Positions 39,954-46,943 of a stretch of 51,765 nucleotides of DNA are shown here, in pieces. The stretch is from Chloroflexota bacterium (GTDB lineage: Bacteria > Chloroflexota > Dehalococcoidia > SM23-28-2 > JACOUE01). The DNA lies in assembly GCA_016178045.1 (NCBI GenBank), contig JACOUE010000065.1, forward strand, positions 1 to 51,765, in the 5' to 3' direction. Each line of letters starts with the position of its first letter. Within the stretch, counting starts at the first letter, position 1. A program made the position numbers and the translations under genes. The notes below the pieces were generated by a model. It searched no databases, was not told the origin of the DNA, and was given only the letters and a program-made list of their open reading frames with translations.

Positions 39954-39962
39954 TGCTATAAT
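39954..39962 (+). promoter_or_regulatory. Extended -10 promoter of the DsbA-like gene
   Basis: TGCTATAAT, consensus extended -10, ends 11 nt before ATG 39974. It supports a gene start upstream of the TGA at 40100, and so supports readthrough. Confidence 0.55.
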
Positions 39963-39973
39963 GCCTCGTAGCT

Positions 39974-40681
39974 ATGGAATCGTGGGTGCTGGGCCAGGAC
40001 GAAGGCGAAGTCGAGCGCCACGCGGGTGTCGAGCCCGAAGAGCCAGCCGGCCAGCCGCCACAGCAGACACTCCGCCTGCGGCTGGTCTCCGACTACATCT
40101 GACCGTGGTGCTACATCGGCCTGGTCCGGGCCGAGCAGCTTGCGCGGGAGTTTCCCGTGGAGATCGAGGCCTGGGCGTTCGACCTGCGGCCGGGCATCCC
40201 ACCCGAGGGCCTGCCCCGCGATTCCGTCTACAAGGGGGGACGCTACACGCCGCAGTACTTCGAGTACCTGCGGGACATGGCGGCGGAGGCCGGCATCACG
40301 ATGACGGCGCCCTCGGTGGTGGCGAGCACGAGCAAGGCCCACGAGGCGACGGAGTTCGCCAAGCGGGCCGGCAAGGGGCTCGAGTTCAACCACGCCGTCT
40401 TCCAGGCCTACTGGGAGCGCGGTGAGAACATCGGCCGGGTGGAGGTGCTGGCGGAGGCGGCGGCCGGCTGCGGCCTCGACGCCGGGGCCCTGCGCCAGGC
40501 CCTGGAGGCCGGCACCTACGCCCACGATGTAGAGGAGCAGATGCGCTGGTCGCGGATGGCCGGCGTGGGCGGCATACCCACGTTCATCTTCAACGAGAAG
40601 TTCGCCCTGGTGGGCGCCCAGACGTACGACGTGTTCCAGAACGTCGCTCAGCGCCTGCTCTCGGGGGAGCTGAAAGCGTAG
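39974..40681 (+). CDS. DsbA/FrnE-like oxidoreductase, probable selenoprotein (U-PWC)
   Basis: A 235-codon gene that reads through TGA at 40100-40102 (codon 43). Around it: LRLRLVSDYI-U-PWCYIGLVRAEQLAREFPVEIEAWAF. FrnE/DsbA-like proteins carry DxxCPWCYIG here, so TGA replaces the first active-site cysteine; the second (C46) is kept. The rest is complete: FDLRPGIPPEGLP, ATEFAKRAGKGLEFNHAVFQAYW, GVGGIPTFIFNEKFALVGAQ, with the cis-Pro in GIPTF. The 42 codons upstream of TGA have no stop and start right after a consensus promoter. A hairpin with loop TGGTCCG starts about 18 nt after the TGA. The N-terminal 30 residues are unlike the family, so the exact start is uncertain. TAG ends the gene. Confidence 0.82.
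40100..40139 (+). promoter_or_regulatory. Candidate bacterial SECIS element of the DsbA-like gene
   Basis: TGA at 40100-40102. Upper stem CGGCC (40117-40121) and GGCCG (40129-40133) around loop TGGTCCG, with a lower GCT/AGC pairing at 40110-40112 and 40137-40139. The GGTC in the loop is 24-27 nt from the T of TGA, much like the GGTC of the E. coli fdhF SECIS loop. Confidence 0.7.
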
Positions 40682-40694
40682 CGTCACTTCTACC

Positions 40695-40720
40695 GTAGGC
40701 CAGGCTTAAGCCTGGCCTAC
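40695..40720. repeat. Solitary 26-bp perfect palindrome of the REP type
   Basis: GTAGGCCAGGCTT and its exact complement, with no spacer. The same sequence type is in the RAYT-associated arrays at 19.5-20.3 kb. Placed 14 bp after the DsbA-like stop, it may also act as a terminator. Confidence 0.85.
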
Positions 40721-40759
40721 AAGGGGCGCTGACAGCTACGAAGATAGAGGGGGAGCGTC

Positions 40760-41932
40760 ATGGAGTTTCGCTTCAGCGAAGAGGAAGAGTCGTTCCGGCG
40801 GGAGGTCCGCGCCTTCCTGGACGCCGAGCTGCGCCCCGGCTGGAACGAGGGGTTCGACACGGAGTCGGAGCTGGGGGCGGACCAGGCGACCGAGTTCGGC
40901 CGGCAGTTCAACCGTAAGCTGGCCGAGCGGCGCTGGCTCGCCCTGCCCTGGCCGCTGGAGTACGGCGGCGCGGGCGCCGGCGTGATGCAGCAGGTCATCT
41001 ACAACGAAGAGATGGCCTACCGCGGCGCCCCCACGGGGCTGAACATGGGCGTGGCCTGGGTGGGCCCGGCCCTCATGATCTACGGCACTGACGACCAGAA
41101 GCAGCGCTTCCTCCCGCCCATTGCCGGGGCGAAGGAGATATGGTGCACGCTGTACAGTGAGCCCGGCGCCGGCTCCGACCTCGCCTCCCTCCAGACGCGG
41201 GCCGTCCGCGACGGCGACGACTACGTCATCAACGGCCAGAAGATCTGGACCTCCGGCGCCCACCGCTCCGACTGGGGCTGGCTGGCCGCCCGCACGGACC
41301 CCGAAGCCCCCAAGCACAAGGGGATCAGCATGTTCCTGGTGCCGATGAAGTCGCCGGGGATCACGATCCGGCCCCTGGTGAACATGGCGGGCCAGCACGG
41401 CTTCAACGAGGTGTTCTTCCAGGACGTGCGCATCCCGGCGACGTACTTGGTGGGGCAGGAGAATAACGGCTGGTACCAGCTGGCTGTCTCGCTGGACTTC
41501 GAGCGGTCGTCCATCGCCGGGGTGGCGCGGGCGAAGCGCTGGTGGGAGGACCTGGTCGCGTATGCCGGCGACAACGGCGGGCGGGTGCAGCCGGCGGTGC
41601 GCAACCGGCTGGGGGAGATCGGCATCGAGATCGAGGTGGGGCAGTACCTGTCGTACCGGGTGGCTTCGATGCAGCAGTCGGGGAAGATACCGAACTACGA
41701 GGCGTCCATCGCCAAGCTGTACTCGTCGGAGCTGGGGCAGCGGCTGGCGCGGACGGGGATGGACTTGCTGGGGCTGTACGGGCAGCTGCACCCGAGGAGC
41801 AAGCACGTGCGGCTGCGCGGGCGCATCGAGCGGTACTACCAGGTGAGCGTGGCGGAGACCGTGGGCGGGGGCACCAGCGAGGTGATGCGGAACATCATCG
41901 CCATGCGGGGCCTGGGCCTGCCGCGGGGGTAG
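40760..41932 (+). CDS. Acyl-CoA dehydrogenase 6 (FadE26-like)
   Basis: A 390-residue ACAD of the same subfamily as ACADs 1-3: MEFRFSEEEESFRREVRAFL, YSEPGAGSDLA, DDYVINGQKIWTSGAHRSDW, FEDVRIP-type strand (FFQDVRIPATYLVG), SLDFERSSIAG and GGTSEVMRNIIAMRGLGLPRG. As in ACAD 3, the MCAD base position is Gly and a Glu is found in LDFERS. A 94-nt block is shared with ACAD 3 with one mismatch, which is unusual for otherwise divergent paralogues. Its substrate is unknown. GGGGGAG precedes the ATG. Confidence 0.93.
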   Translation: MEFRFSEEEESFRREVRAFLDAELRPGWNEGFDTESELGADQATEFGRQFNRKLAERRWLALPWPLEYGGAGAGVMQQVIYNEEMAYRGAPTGLNMGVAWVGPALMIYGTDDQKQRFLPPIAGAKEIWCTLYSEPGAGSDLASLQTRAVRDGDDYVINGQKIWTSGAHRSDWGWLAARTDPEAPKHKGISMFLVPMKSPGITIRPLVNMAGQHGFNEVFFQDVRIPATYLVGQENNGWYQLAVSLDFERSSIAGVARAKRWWEDLVAYAGDNGGRVQPAVRNRLGEIGIEIEVGQYLSYRVASMQQSGKIPNYEASIAKLYSSELGQRLARTGMDLLGLYGQLHPRSKHVRLRGRIERYYQVSVAETVGGGTSEVMRNIIAMRGLGLPRG

Positions 41933-41945
41933 ACCTACCCCATGG

Positions 41946-41963
41946 GACAAGCTTCAGCCTGTC
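41946..41963. repeat. Single hairpin of the second REP family
   Basis: GACAAGCT-TC-AGCCTGTC, one mismatch from the GACAGGCT...AGCCTGTC hairpins at 44.3-44.4 kb. Confidence 0.6.
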
Positions 41964-42034
41964 GAGAGGAGGCGGCGACCCCTGGGTGGGCAGAAACCCG
42001 TCGCCGGCTCCTAGCGGCCCGTAGGCGCCACCGC

Positions 42035-42040
42035 TATAAT
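42035..42040 (+). promoter_or_regulatory. -10 box of the DUF3303-like gene
   Basis: TATAAT preceded by CGC (not an extended box), 26 nt before ATG 42067. AAAGGAGG lies between them, so this gene has a normal short leader. Confidence 0.5.
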
Positions 42041-42066
42041 GGTCGCCAGTTCGAAAGGAGGGCCCG

Positions 42067-42381
42067 ATGCAGTACGTCATCGTTGCCGAGCACCCGCCGC
42101 AGCTCTGCCCCAGCGGCAACGCGCAAATCCGCGACATCATGAAGCGGGGAGCCCAGCAGATCCCCGGGCTGGCTCAAAGGCTGGGCGTGAACATCATCAC
42201 CATGAACGTCTACGGCCCCGAACACGTCGTCATCGCGGTAGTGGAGGCCGGCGACATCGAGACCGTCCGGGACTTCGCCATGCAGAGCGGGCTGGCCCAG
42301 TGGAACACAGTGAAGGTCAACGCCACCTGGTCGCTGGAGGAAGCCCTGGCGAAGATCGATAACATACCCACCATCTTCTAG
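42067..42381 (+). CDS. DUF3303-like small protein
   Basis: A 104-residue soluble protein: MQYVIVAEHPPQLCPSGNA, LAQRLGVNIITMNVYGPEHVVIAVVEA, VRDFAMQSGLAQWNTVKVNATWSLEEAL. A ferredoxin-like alpha-beta sandwich of the DUF3303/DUF4242 type is likely. AAAGGAGGGCCCG precedes the ATG. Function unknown. Confidence 0.72.
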   Translation: MQYVIVAEHPPQLCPSGNAQIRDIMKRGAQQIPGLAQRLGVNIITMNVYGPEHVVIAVVEAGDIETVRDFAMQSGLAQWNTVKVNATWSLEEALAKIDNIPTIF

Positions 42382-42390
42382 CGGCGGGCC

Positions 42391-42669
42391 TCAGCAGTCC
42401 TCGTACGAATCCACGAAGAAAGCCACGTCCCAATCGTGGGCGTCAAGAAATTCTATGAGCCGTTGGGCATGTCTGGCAGGCACCCGCTCCCTAAGAGCTT
42501 GACGGATTTCACCCCGGGCAGGCTCAGGAGGCGACCTAACTTGGAACGTATACGAGTACCCGTCGTCCTCCATAAGGTCGCATTGATGAAACACCTCCGC
42601 CGCCTCTACCGGAAATGTCATTCTCTTCGCGTACCGCAAGGAGCCGATAGGCACCATGGCCCGCGCCAC
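42391..42669 (-). CDS. Small protein of unknown function
   Basis: A 92-residue protein, GTG start after GGAGGTGA with 5-nt spacing. Content: RYAKRMTFPVEAAEVFHQCD, SPPEPARGEIRQALRERVPARHAQRLIEFLDAHDWDVAFFVDSYEDC. No family recognised. It is co-directional with the gene at 42701-43030. GC is lower than in the flanking core. Confidence 0.5.
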   Translation of the reverse strand: MARAMVPIGSLRYAKRMTFPVEAAEVFHQCDLMEDDGYSYTFQVRSPPEPARGEIRQALRERVPARHAQRLIEFLDAHDWDVAFFVDSYEDC

Positions 42670-42700
42670 TTACTTCACCTCCTATTGTCGGGATACTGAC

Positions 42701-43030
42701 TCAGGCACCACTCAGGTCTGGGTCTTCTATGGCCTCATGCAAGCGCTCGTAGAACTTCACCGCCATGGCCTTGAACTGCTCCGGATGCACTACCGACAGT
42801 GGCTCGAGAGTTAGGACGGCCATCCAGCCATTTCCACAGTCCCAGCCCACCACAGCCACATCCTCGCCAACTACCCGCCAGGCCCGTTCGCCGTATTCCT
42901 CAGCCCTTGTAAACCATGGCGTCGGCTCGGACTCCACGTCTATGCCGGCCTCCCAAGCAATCGCCTCCTCGTAGACCATGCCTGGCCCGCCCATGAACAT
43001 GAGTTCAAGTAGCGCGTCTTGATCGGCCAA
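42701..43030 (-). CDS. Small acidic protein of unknown function
   Basis: A 109-residue protein, TTG start. Strongly acidic, with GERAWRVVGEDVAVVGWDCGNGWMAVLTLEPLS and KAMAVKFYERLHEAIEDPDL. No recognised domain. It is 32 bp upstream of the previous gene on the minus strand, and the two may form an operon. GC is low compared with the chromosome around it. Confidence 0.5.
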   Translation of the reverse strand: MADQDALLELMFMGGPGMVYEEAIAWEAGIDVESEPTPWFTRAEEYGERAWRVVGEDVAVVGWDCGNGWMAVLTLEPLSVVHPEQFKAMAVKFYERLHEAIEDPDLSGA

Positions 43031-43115
43031 TTGCCCGTCCTCAGTGCCGGGTCGATCGGATCATAGCGGTTACCGACCGGTTGTCAAGAGGCGCGATGGG
43101 GCTTCCTTGTAGTGG

Positions 43116-43964
43116 TCACAGCTTTCGCCAACGTCCTACGCCCAAGTGCTCTACGAATCCCATATCACGAAGAATCTGGAGTTGCTGCCGAACTTTGGCC
43201 CGGACGTTCAGGTTCTCGGGGTAGTGCCGGCGGAATTCCGACTCGTATTCATACGCCTGAGTATTGATGAACTCGCCATCTGGCAGAGCGTCGTAGACCA
43301 GTCCAAGCCATCCCACCAGGTCTCGCCTCGTGGCGGTCGGACGGCCCAAGGACTTGGCTTTTTCGTTGAAGGTTTCTGCCAGTTTGCGTGAACCCTTGTC
43401 GCGCAGGGACCTCCGCTCCCGCTCCTTCTCGTGTTCAGACAATTCCGCATACAGGGCAACAAACTCATCATCGGGCACTACTCGGTCCGGAAGGAATTTC
43501 AGGCGGTTGTAGACACTGTAGAGGTCCGAGACAATCTCATCTCGTACGTCGGCCTCGATGAGGACGTTGACCTCAACGTTCTTCCTGAGTCCTCCCTCCG
43601 TCAGGTTGGAAGAACCAACGATAGACGTAACTTCGTCGCCCAACCTCGACAGGTAGACCTTGGGATGATATATACCCGCCGGTTTCAGAGAAGCATAGCA
43701 ATAAAGCGCCACATTATCCCTCTTGCGAGATAGGTCGAGAAGACTTTTCAAGGCCTCAGGTTCGGTGGAGCGCATGTCGAGGCCGACAAGAAACTCCACA
43801 GGGGCTCCCGCCTGGACGGCAATCCCGAGGGACCCCTCTAGCATCGCCAGCCCTCGGCCAGACAGAAACGCAACCGCGATCCTCAAATCCATCGATTGTT
43901 CAATCACGGCAGATAGTACAGAGGCCATGTCCCTAGACACGTTGTCAACGATTTCAATCCGCAT
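43116..43964 (-). CDS. Phospholipase D-type nuclease with C-terminal winged helix
   Basis: A 282-residue protein, ATG 43964. The PLD-like domain has a single HxK motif in IYHPKVYLSRLGDEVTSIVGSSNLTEGGL; NVEVNVLIE and the N-terminal AVAFLSGRGLAMLEGSL are also typical. The C-terminal 60 residues (EFRRHYPENLNVRAKVRQQLQILRDMGFVEHLGVGRWRKL) resemble the winged helix that ends several type II restriction endonucleases (Dam-replacing-type). The combination recalls BfiI-like PLD-fold restriction enzymes. No methylase is visible in the window. An in-frame extension to 44315 is not coding-like. Possible defence or mobile-element nuclease; exact role unknown. Confidence 0.8.
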   Translation of the reverse strand: MRIEIVDNVSRDMASVLSAVIEQSMDLRIAVAFLSGRGLAMLEGSLGIAVQAGAPVEFLVGLDMRSTEPEALKSLLDLSRKRDNVALYCYASLKPAGIYHPKVYLSRLGDEVTSIVGSSNLTEGGLRKNVEVNVLIEADVRDEIVSDLYSVYNRLKFLPDRVVPDDEFVALYAELSEHEKERERRSLRDKGSRKLAETFNEKAKSLGRPTATRRDLVGWLGLVYDALPDGEFINTQAYEYESEFRRHYPENLNVRAKVRQQLQILRDMGFVEHLGVGRWRKL

Positions 43965-44604
43965 TTTTGACCCCCTTCTCATAGGAACACGCCATCCACA
44001 CCCGCCAGCCATTAGGCTGCGAATCTCGCCAAGCGTTACCAGTATACTTAGAAACGGTCGGCCCCTTGCCACGTCCCCCTCCCACCTGTCGCCGGTTCCT
44101 CCTACAGTGAGCATGCCAAACATCTGCGTTGGGGCGCGGCGCGCTCGGATCCTGAGGCAATCCCTTAGGCCTGCCCGCCTCTGGCGGGGGCGGGTGGGTG
44201 GGACCCCCAGGGTACGGCCGCAAGACCGCGCAACCGGCCCGCAAACAATCAAACAGAAGCGGCGGCGCCTGACCGGTGCCCCACCGACAGGCTGAAGGCT
44301 GACCCACCGTTTCATGAAGGTCAGGCTTTAGCCTGACCAGCCGTCACCCCACAGCGGCCGCAAGCCGGCTGCCGACAGGCTGAAGCCTGTCCCACCAGGC
44401 GGGAGGTCAGGCTTCAGCCTGACCGGGGCTCCGGCAGCCGTCTAACTTCCTACAATCGGTGACGTTTTGCCCTGCCTGCCGGAGCGCCGGGGTCTGAAGA
44501 CCCCAACCTACATTCGCTCGTTCCGCCGTGACCTCTGTAACTTCCCATAATGTGTAGCGTTACCTATAGTAGGTAGAGGGGAAGGAGCCAGGGCCGGGGC
44601 GGGT
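43965..44604. repeat. 640-bp gene-free region with REP-like hairpins (second family)
   Basis: Three perfect hairpins: GGTCAGGCT-TT-AGCCTGACC (44319-44338), GACAGGCT-GA-AGCCTGTC (44374-44391), GGTCAGGCT-TC-AGCCTGACC (44405-44424), plus an imperfect copy from 44286. A GGGGTCTGAAGACCCC fold (near 44488) and a GCCCGCC/GGCGGG-type fold (near 44167) are also present. Just before the next gene there is CATAAT/TATAGT-like sequence at 44545-44572, a possible promoter. No protein-coding frame is convincing. Confidence 0.75.
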
Positions 44605-46437
44605 ATGACCTACAAACCCATCAGCGACTACGGCGTTATCGGCGACATGCACTCGGCGGCGCTCGTCGCCAGCGACGGCGCCATCGACTGGCTCTGCTTC
44701 CCCCGCTTCGATTCGCCCAGCGTCTTCGCCGCCATCCTGGACGACAAGAAGGGCGGCCGCTTCCGCATCGGCGCCGCCGGCGACCACCGCCGCGAGCAGA
44801 GCTACCTCCCGGACAGCAACGTCCTCGTCACCACCTTCCAGGCCGGCTCCGGAACGGCCACCCTCACCGACTTCATGCCCGTCGAAGAGGACGTGACGCG
44901 CTGCCACCACGAGCTCGCCCGCATCGTCCGCTGCGACAGCGGTCGCGTGGAGCTCGAGCTGGAGTTCGTCCCCCGCCTCGACTACGCCCAGGGACGGACC
45001 GCGGTCAGCGCCAAGGGCGAACGGGTAGCCGTTGCCCGCCAGGGGGAGGACTGCCTGTCGCTCTCCTCGGCCGTACCGCTGACGGTGAACAAGGAGGGGG
45101 CGACGGCCCGCTTCGCCCTCGGCGAAGGCGAGAGCGCCGCCTTCCTCCTGCGCTGGCAGGACGACTCGCCCCCCGGGGTGGTGTCCGAAGCGGAGATCTC
45201 GGACCTGTTCGAGAAGCTGGGGAAGACGCAGGCGTTCTGGCGCTTCATCTCCCGCGACTGGCGCTACCAGGGCCGGTGGGAGGGGGTGGTCCGGCGGTCG
45301 CTGCTGGCGCTTCACCTGCTGCTCTACGTCCCCACGGGCGCCGTCTGCGCCGCGGTCACCACGTCGCTGCCGGAGTACGTCGGCGGGCAGAGGAACTGGG
45401 ACTACCGCTTCTGCTGGCTGCGCGACGCCGCCTTCACGATGGACATCTTCAACCGCATCGGCCACACCACCTACACCAAGCCGTTCATCCAGTGGCTGGC
45501 CAACTTCCACCTCACCTCCGAAGACGACCCGCACGCCCTCTACGGCATCGCGCGGGAGGCGGACCCCCACATCATAAGCGAGCGGACCCTCGAGCACCTC
45601 GAGGGGTACCGGGGATCCAGGCCGGTGCGCGCCGGCAACGACGCGGTCCACCAGTTCCAGCTGGACGTGTTCGGAGAAGTGCTCCTCTCCTTGGACTCCT
45701 ACCAGCGGGCGGGCGGCATCATCGACGACAAGCTCTGGGGACTGGCGCAAACGCTGGTTGAGGCGGCCATCCGCAACTGGCAGAAGCCGGACAACGGCAT
45801 CTGGGAGGTGCGGGCGGACCCCAAGCACTTCGTCTACTCCAAGCTGATGGCCTGGGTAGCCGTCGACCGCGGCCTGCGGATGGCGCGGGCGCTGAAGCGG
45901 CCGGTCGACTTCAGCGGCTGGCGGAAGGCGCGGGCGGCGATACGGCGCGACATCCTGTCCCGCGGCTGGAGCGACAAGCGGGAGGCTTTCGTCCAGCACT
46001 ACGGGGCGAACAACCTGGACGCCTCGGTCCTCTTCGTACCGATGGTGGGCTTCCTCCCGGCCGATGAGCCGCGGATGGCCTCCACGATGGCGAAGGTGCG
46101 GCAGGAGCTACAGATGGACGGCCTGCTCCGGCGCTACATCCCGGCGGAGACGGAGGACGGCCTCGACGGCGAGGAGGGCGCCTTCACCATGTGCAGCCTC
46201 TGGCTGGCCGGCGTGCTCACCGTGGGCGGCCAGATCGAGGAGGCGAAGGGCATCTTCGAACGGGTGATCAGCCTGGGCAACCACGTGGGCCTGTACTCAG
46301 AGATGATCGACCCGCGCAACGGCGAGTTCCTGGGCAACTACCCGCAGGCGTTCACGCACATCGCCCTGATCCACACGGCGCGGAACCTGGACCGGGCGCT
46401 GAACCGGGTGGAGCTGGGGAAGGTCGTCGCGGCCTAG
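44605..46437 (+). CDS. GH15 family glycoside hydrolase (glucoamylase/trehalase type)
   Basis: A 610-residue member of glycoside hydrolase family 15. The N-terminal part (residues 1-210, ISDYGVIGDMHSAALVASDGAIDWLCFPRFDSPSVFAAIL) is the beta-sandwich domain typical of bacterial and mycobacterial trehalase-like enzymes. The (alpha/alpha)6 barrel follows: GGQRNWDYRFCWLRDAAFTM, the general acid E401 in NGIWEVR, and the general base E566 in GLYSEMIDP. It hydrolyses alpha-glucosidic bonds of glucans or trehalose, probably in the cytoplasm (no signal peptide). The substrate is not decidable. ATG at 44605. Confidence 0.93.
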   Translation: MTYKPISDYGVIGDMHSAALVASDGAIDWLCFPRFDSPSVFAAILDDKKGGRFRIGAAGDHRREQSYLPDSNVLVTTFQAGSGTATLTDFMPVEEDVTRCHHELARIVRCDSGRVELELEFVPRLDYAQGRTAVSAKGERVAVARQGEDCLSLSSAVPLTVNKEGATARFALGEGESAAFLLRWQDDSPPGVVSEAEISDLFEKLGKTQAFWRFISRDWRYQGRWEGVVRRSLLALHLLLYVPTGAVCAAVTTSLPEYVGGQRNWDYRFCWLRDAAFTMDIFNRIGHTTYTKPFIQWLANFHLTSEDDPHALYGIAREADPHIISERTLEHLEGYRGSRPVRAGNDAVHQFQLDVFGEVLLSLDSYQRAGGIIDDKLWGLAQTLVEAAIRNWQKPDNGIWEVRADPKHFVYSKLMAWVAVDRGLRMARALKRPVDFSGWRKARAAIRRDILSRGWSDKREAFVQHYGANNLDASVLFVPMVGFLPADEPRMASTMAKVRQELQMDGLLRRYIPAETEDGLDGEEGAFTMCSLWLAGVLTVGGQIEEAKGIFERVISLGNHVGLYSEMIDPRNGEFLGNYPQAFTHIALIHTARNLDRALNRVELGKVVAA

Positions 46438-46452
46438 CGCGAGACGGAACGC

Positions 46453-46707
46453 GTGAATAGGAACACCATGAACCAGCGCCCTGATCCCCAATTTCGCCGC
46501 ACGTTGATGTTGTATGTGGGTGCTCTCTGTTTGGGAGGGATGGCAGCAGCCATAGTCCTTTACGTTCTGCTCCCTATCGAGGCGGTCTTCGCTATAGCTG
46601 CGCTAGTCACTGTTGTCTGCTCCGTCGTGGCGTTCCGCACTCTGCGCCGACTCCGGGAGATCGCCGGGGAAGCGGAAGGCGAACGAAGAAAGGGGCGACA
46701 AGTCTAG
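46453..46707 (+). CDS. Small membrane protein, unknown
   Basis: An 84-residue protein with two hydrophobic segments (MLYVGALCLGGMAAAIVLYVLL; VFAIAALVTVVCSVVAF) and a basic C-terminus. GTG 46453 or ATG 46468 could be the start; neither has a strong ribosome-binding site. It begins 15 bp after the GH15 stop and is probably co-transcribed. No family recognised. Confidence 0.55.
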   Translation: MNRNTMNQRPDPQFRRTLMLYVGALCLGGMAAAIVLYVLLPIEAVFAIAALVTVVCSVVAFRTLRRLREIAGEAEGERRKGRQV

Positions 46708-46714
46708 GCGACCC

Positions 46715-46758
46715 AAAAAGGAAGCCCTGGCTGGGTTTCCGGCCCGGCGGCTCTTTTT
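46715..46758 (+). terminator. Likely bidirectional terminator after the GH15 operon
   Basis: An AAAAAGGAAGCC left arm and a GGCGGCTCTTTTT right arm pair imperfectly, with a T-run at the right end and an A-run at the left end. It separates the GH15 operon from the heat-shock cluster. Confidence 0.5.
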
Positions 46759-46863
46759 CGGGAGCGCACCCCGACCCGCACGGCGCGGTCGTTAGCGGTC
46801 GGCCTCGATGGTCTCCTTGGCCCGGACCTTGATGGTCTTGGACGAGCCACCTGTCAAGCTTCA

Positions 46864-46880
46864 TGATAAAGCTATTATCA
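46864..46880. promoter_or_regulatory. Inverted repeat upstream of dnaJ
   Basis: TGATAA-AGCTA-TTATCA is a perfect 6-5-6 repeat about 20-35 bp upstream of the -35 region, possibly a regulator binding site. It does not match CIRCE, and I see no clear HAIR motif (CTTGAGT-N7-ACTCAAG). Confidence 0.4.
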
Positions 46881-46890
46881 GGATTGCTCT

Positions 46891-46927
46891 GCCGACCGTT
46901 GACAGTCGGCGAGCTTAGTATTAGACT
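46891..46927 (+). promoter_or_regulatory. Sigma-70 promoter of the dnaJ-htrA-hspR cluster
   Basis: TTGACA (46899-46904), 17 bp, TAGACT (46922-46927), then GTGAGGAG and ATG 46944. The -35 lies inside GCCGAC-N8-GTCGGC (46891-46910), an inverted repeat that could be an operator. Confidence 0.6.
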
Positions 46928-46943
46928 CGAAGCGTGAGGAGCC

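Noticed and set aside
39868-40425. Open frame overlapping the DsbA-like gene in another frame
   Set aside because: Its translation is Arg/Pro/Gly-rich without any family; the DsbA-like frame has full homology on both sides of the TGA.
44560-45999. Long antisense frame over the GH15 gene
   Set aside because: The GH15 frame carries all catalytic motifs; the antisense translation is low-complexity Val/Asp/Arg.
46792-46857. Tiny minus-strand frame (TTG start) of 21 codons upstream of dnaJ
   Set aside because: Reads like a protein tail (SSKTIKVRAKETIEADR) but is too short to support and has an in-frame stop just before it; noted only as a possible remnant.
46910-46935. HAIR (HspR-binding) motif near the dnaJ -10
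   Set aside because: CTTAG...GACTCGAAG resembles it only weakly; too many mismatches to claim.
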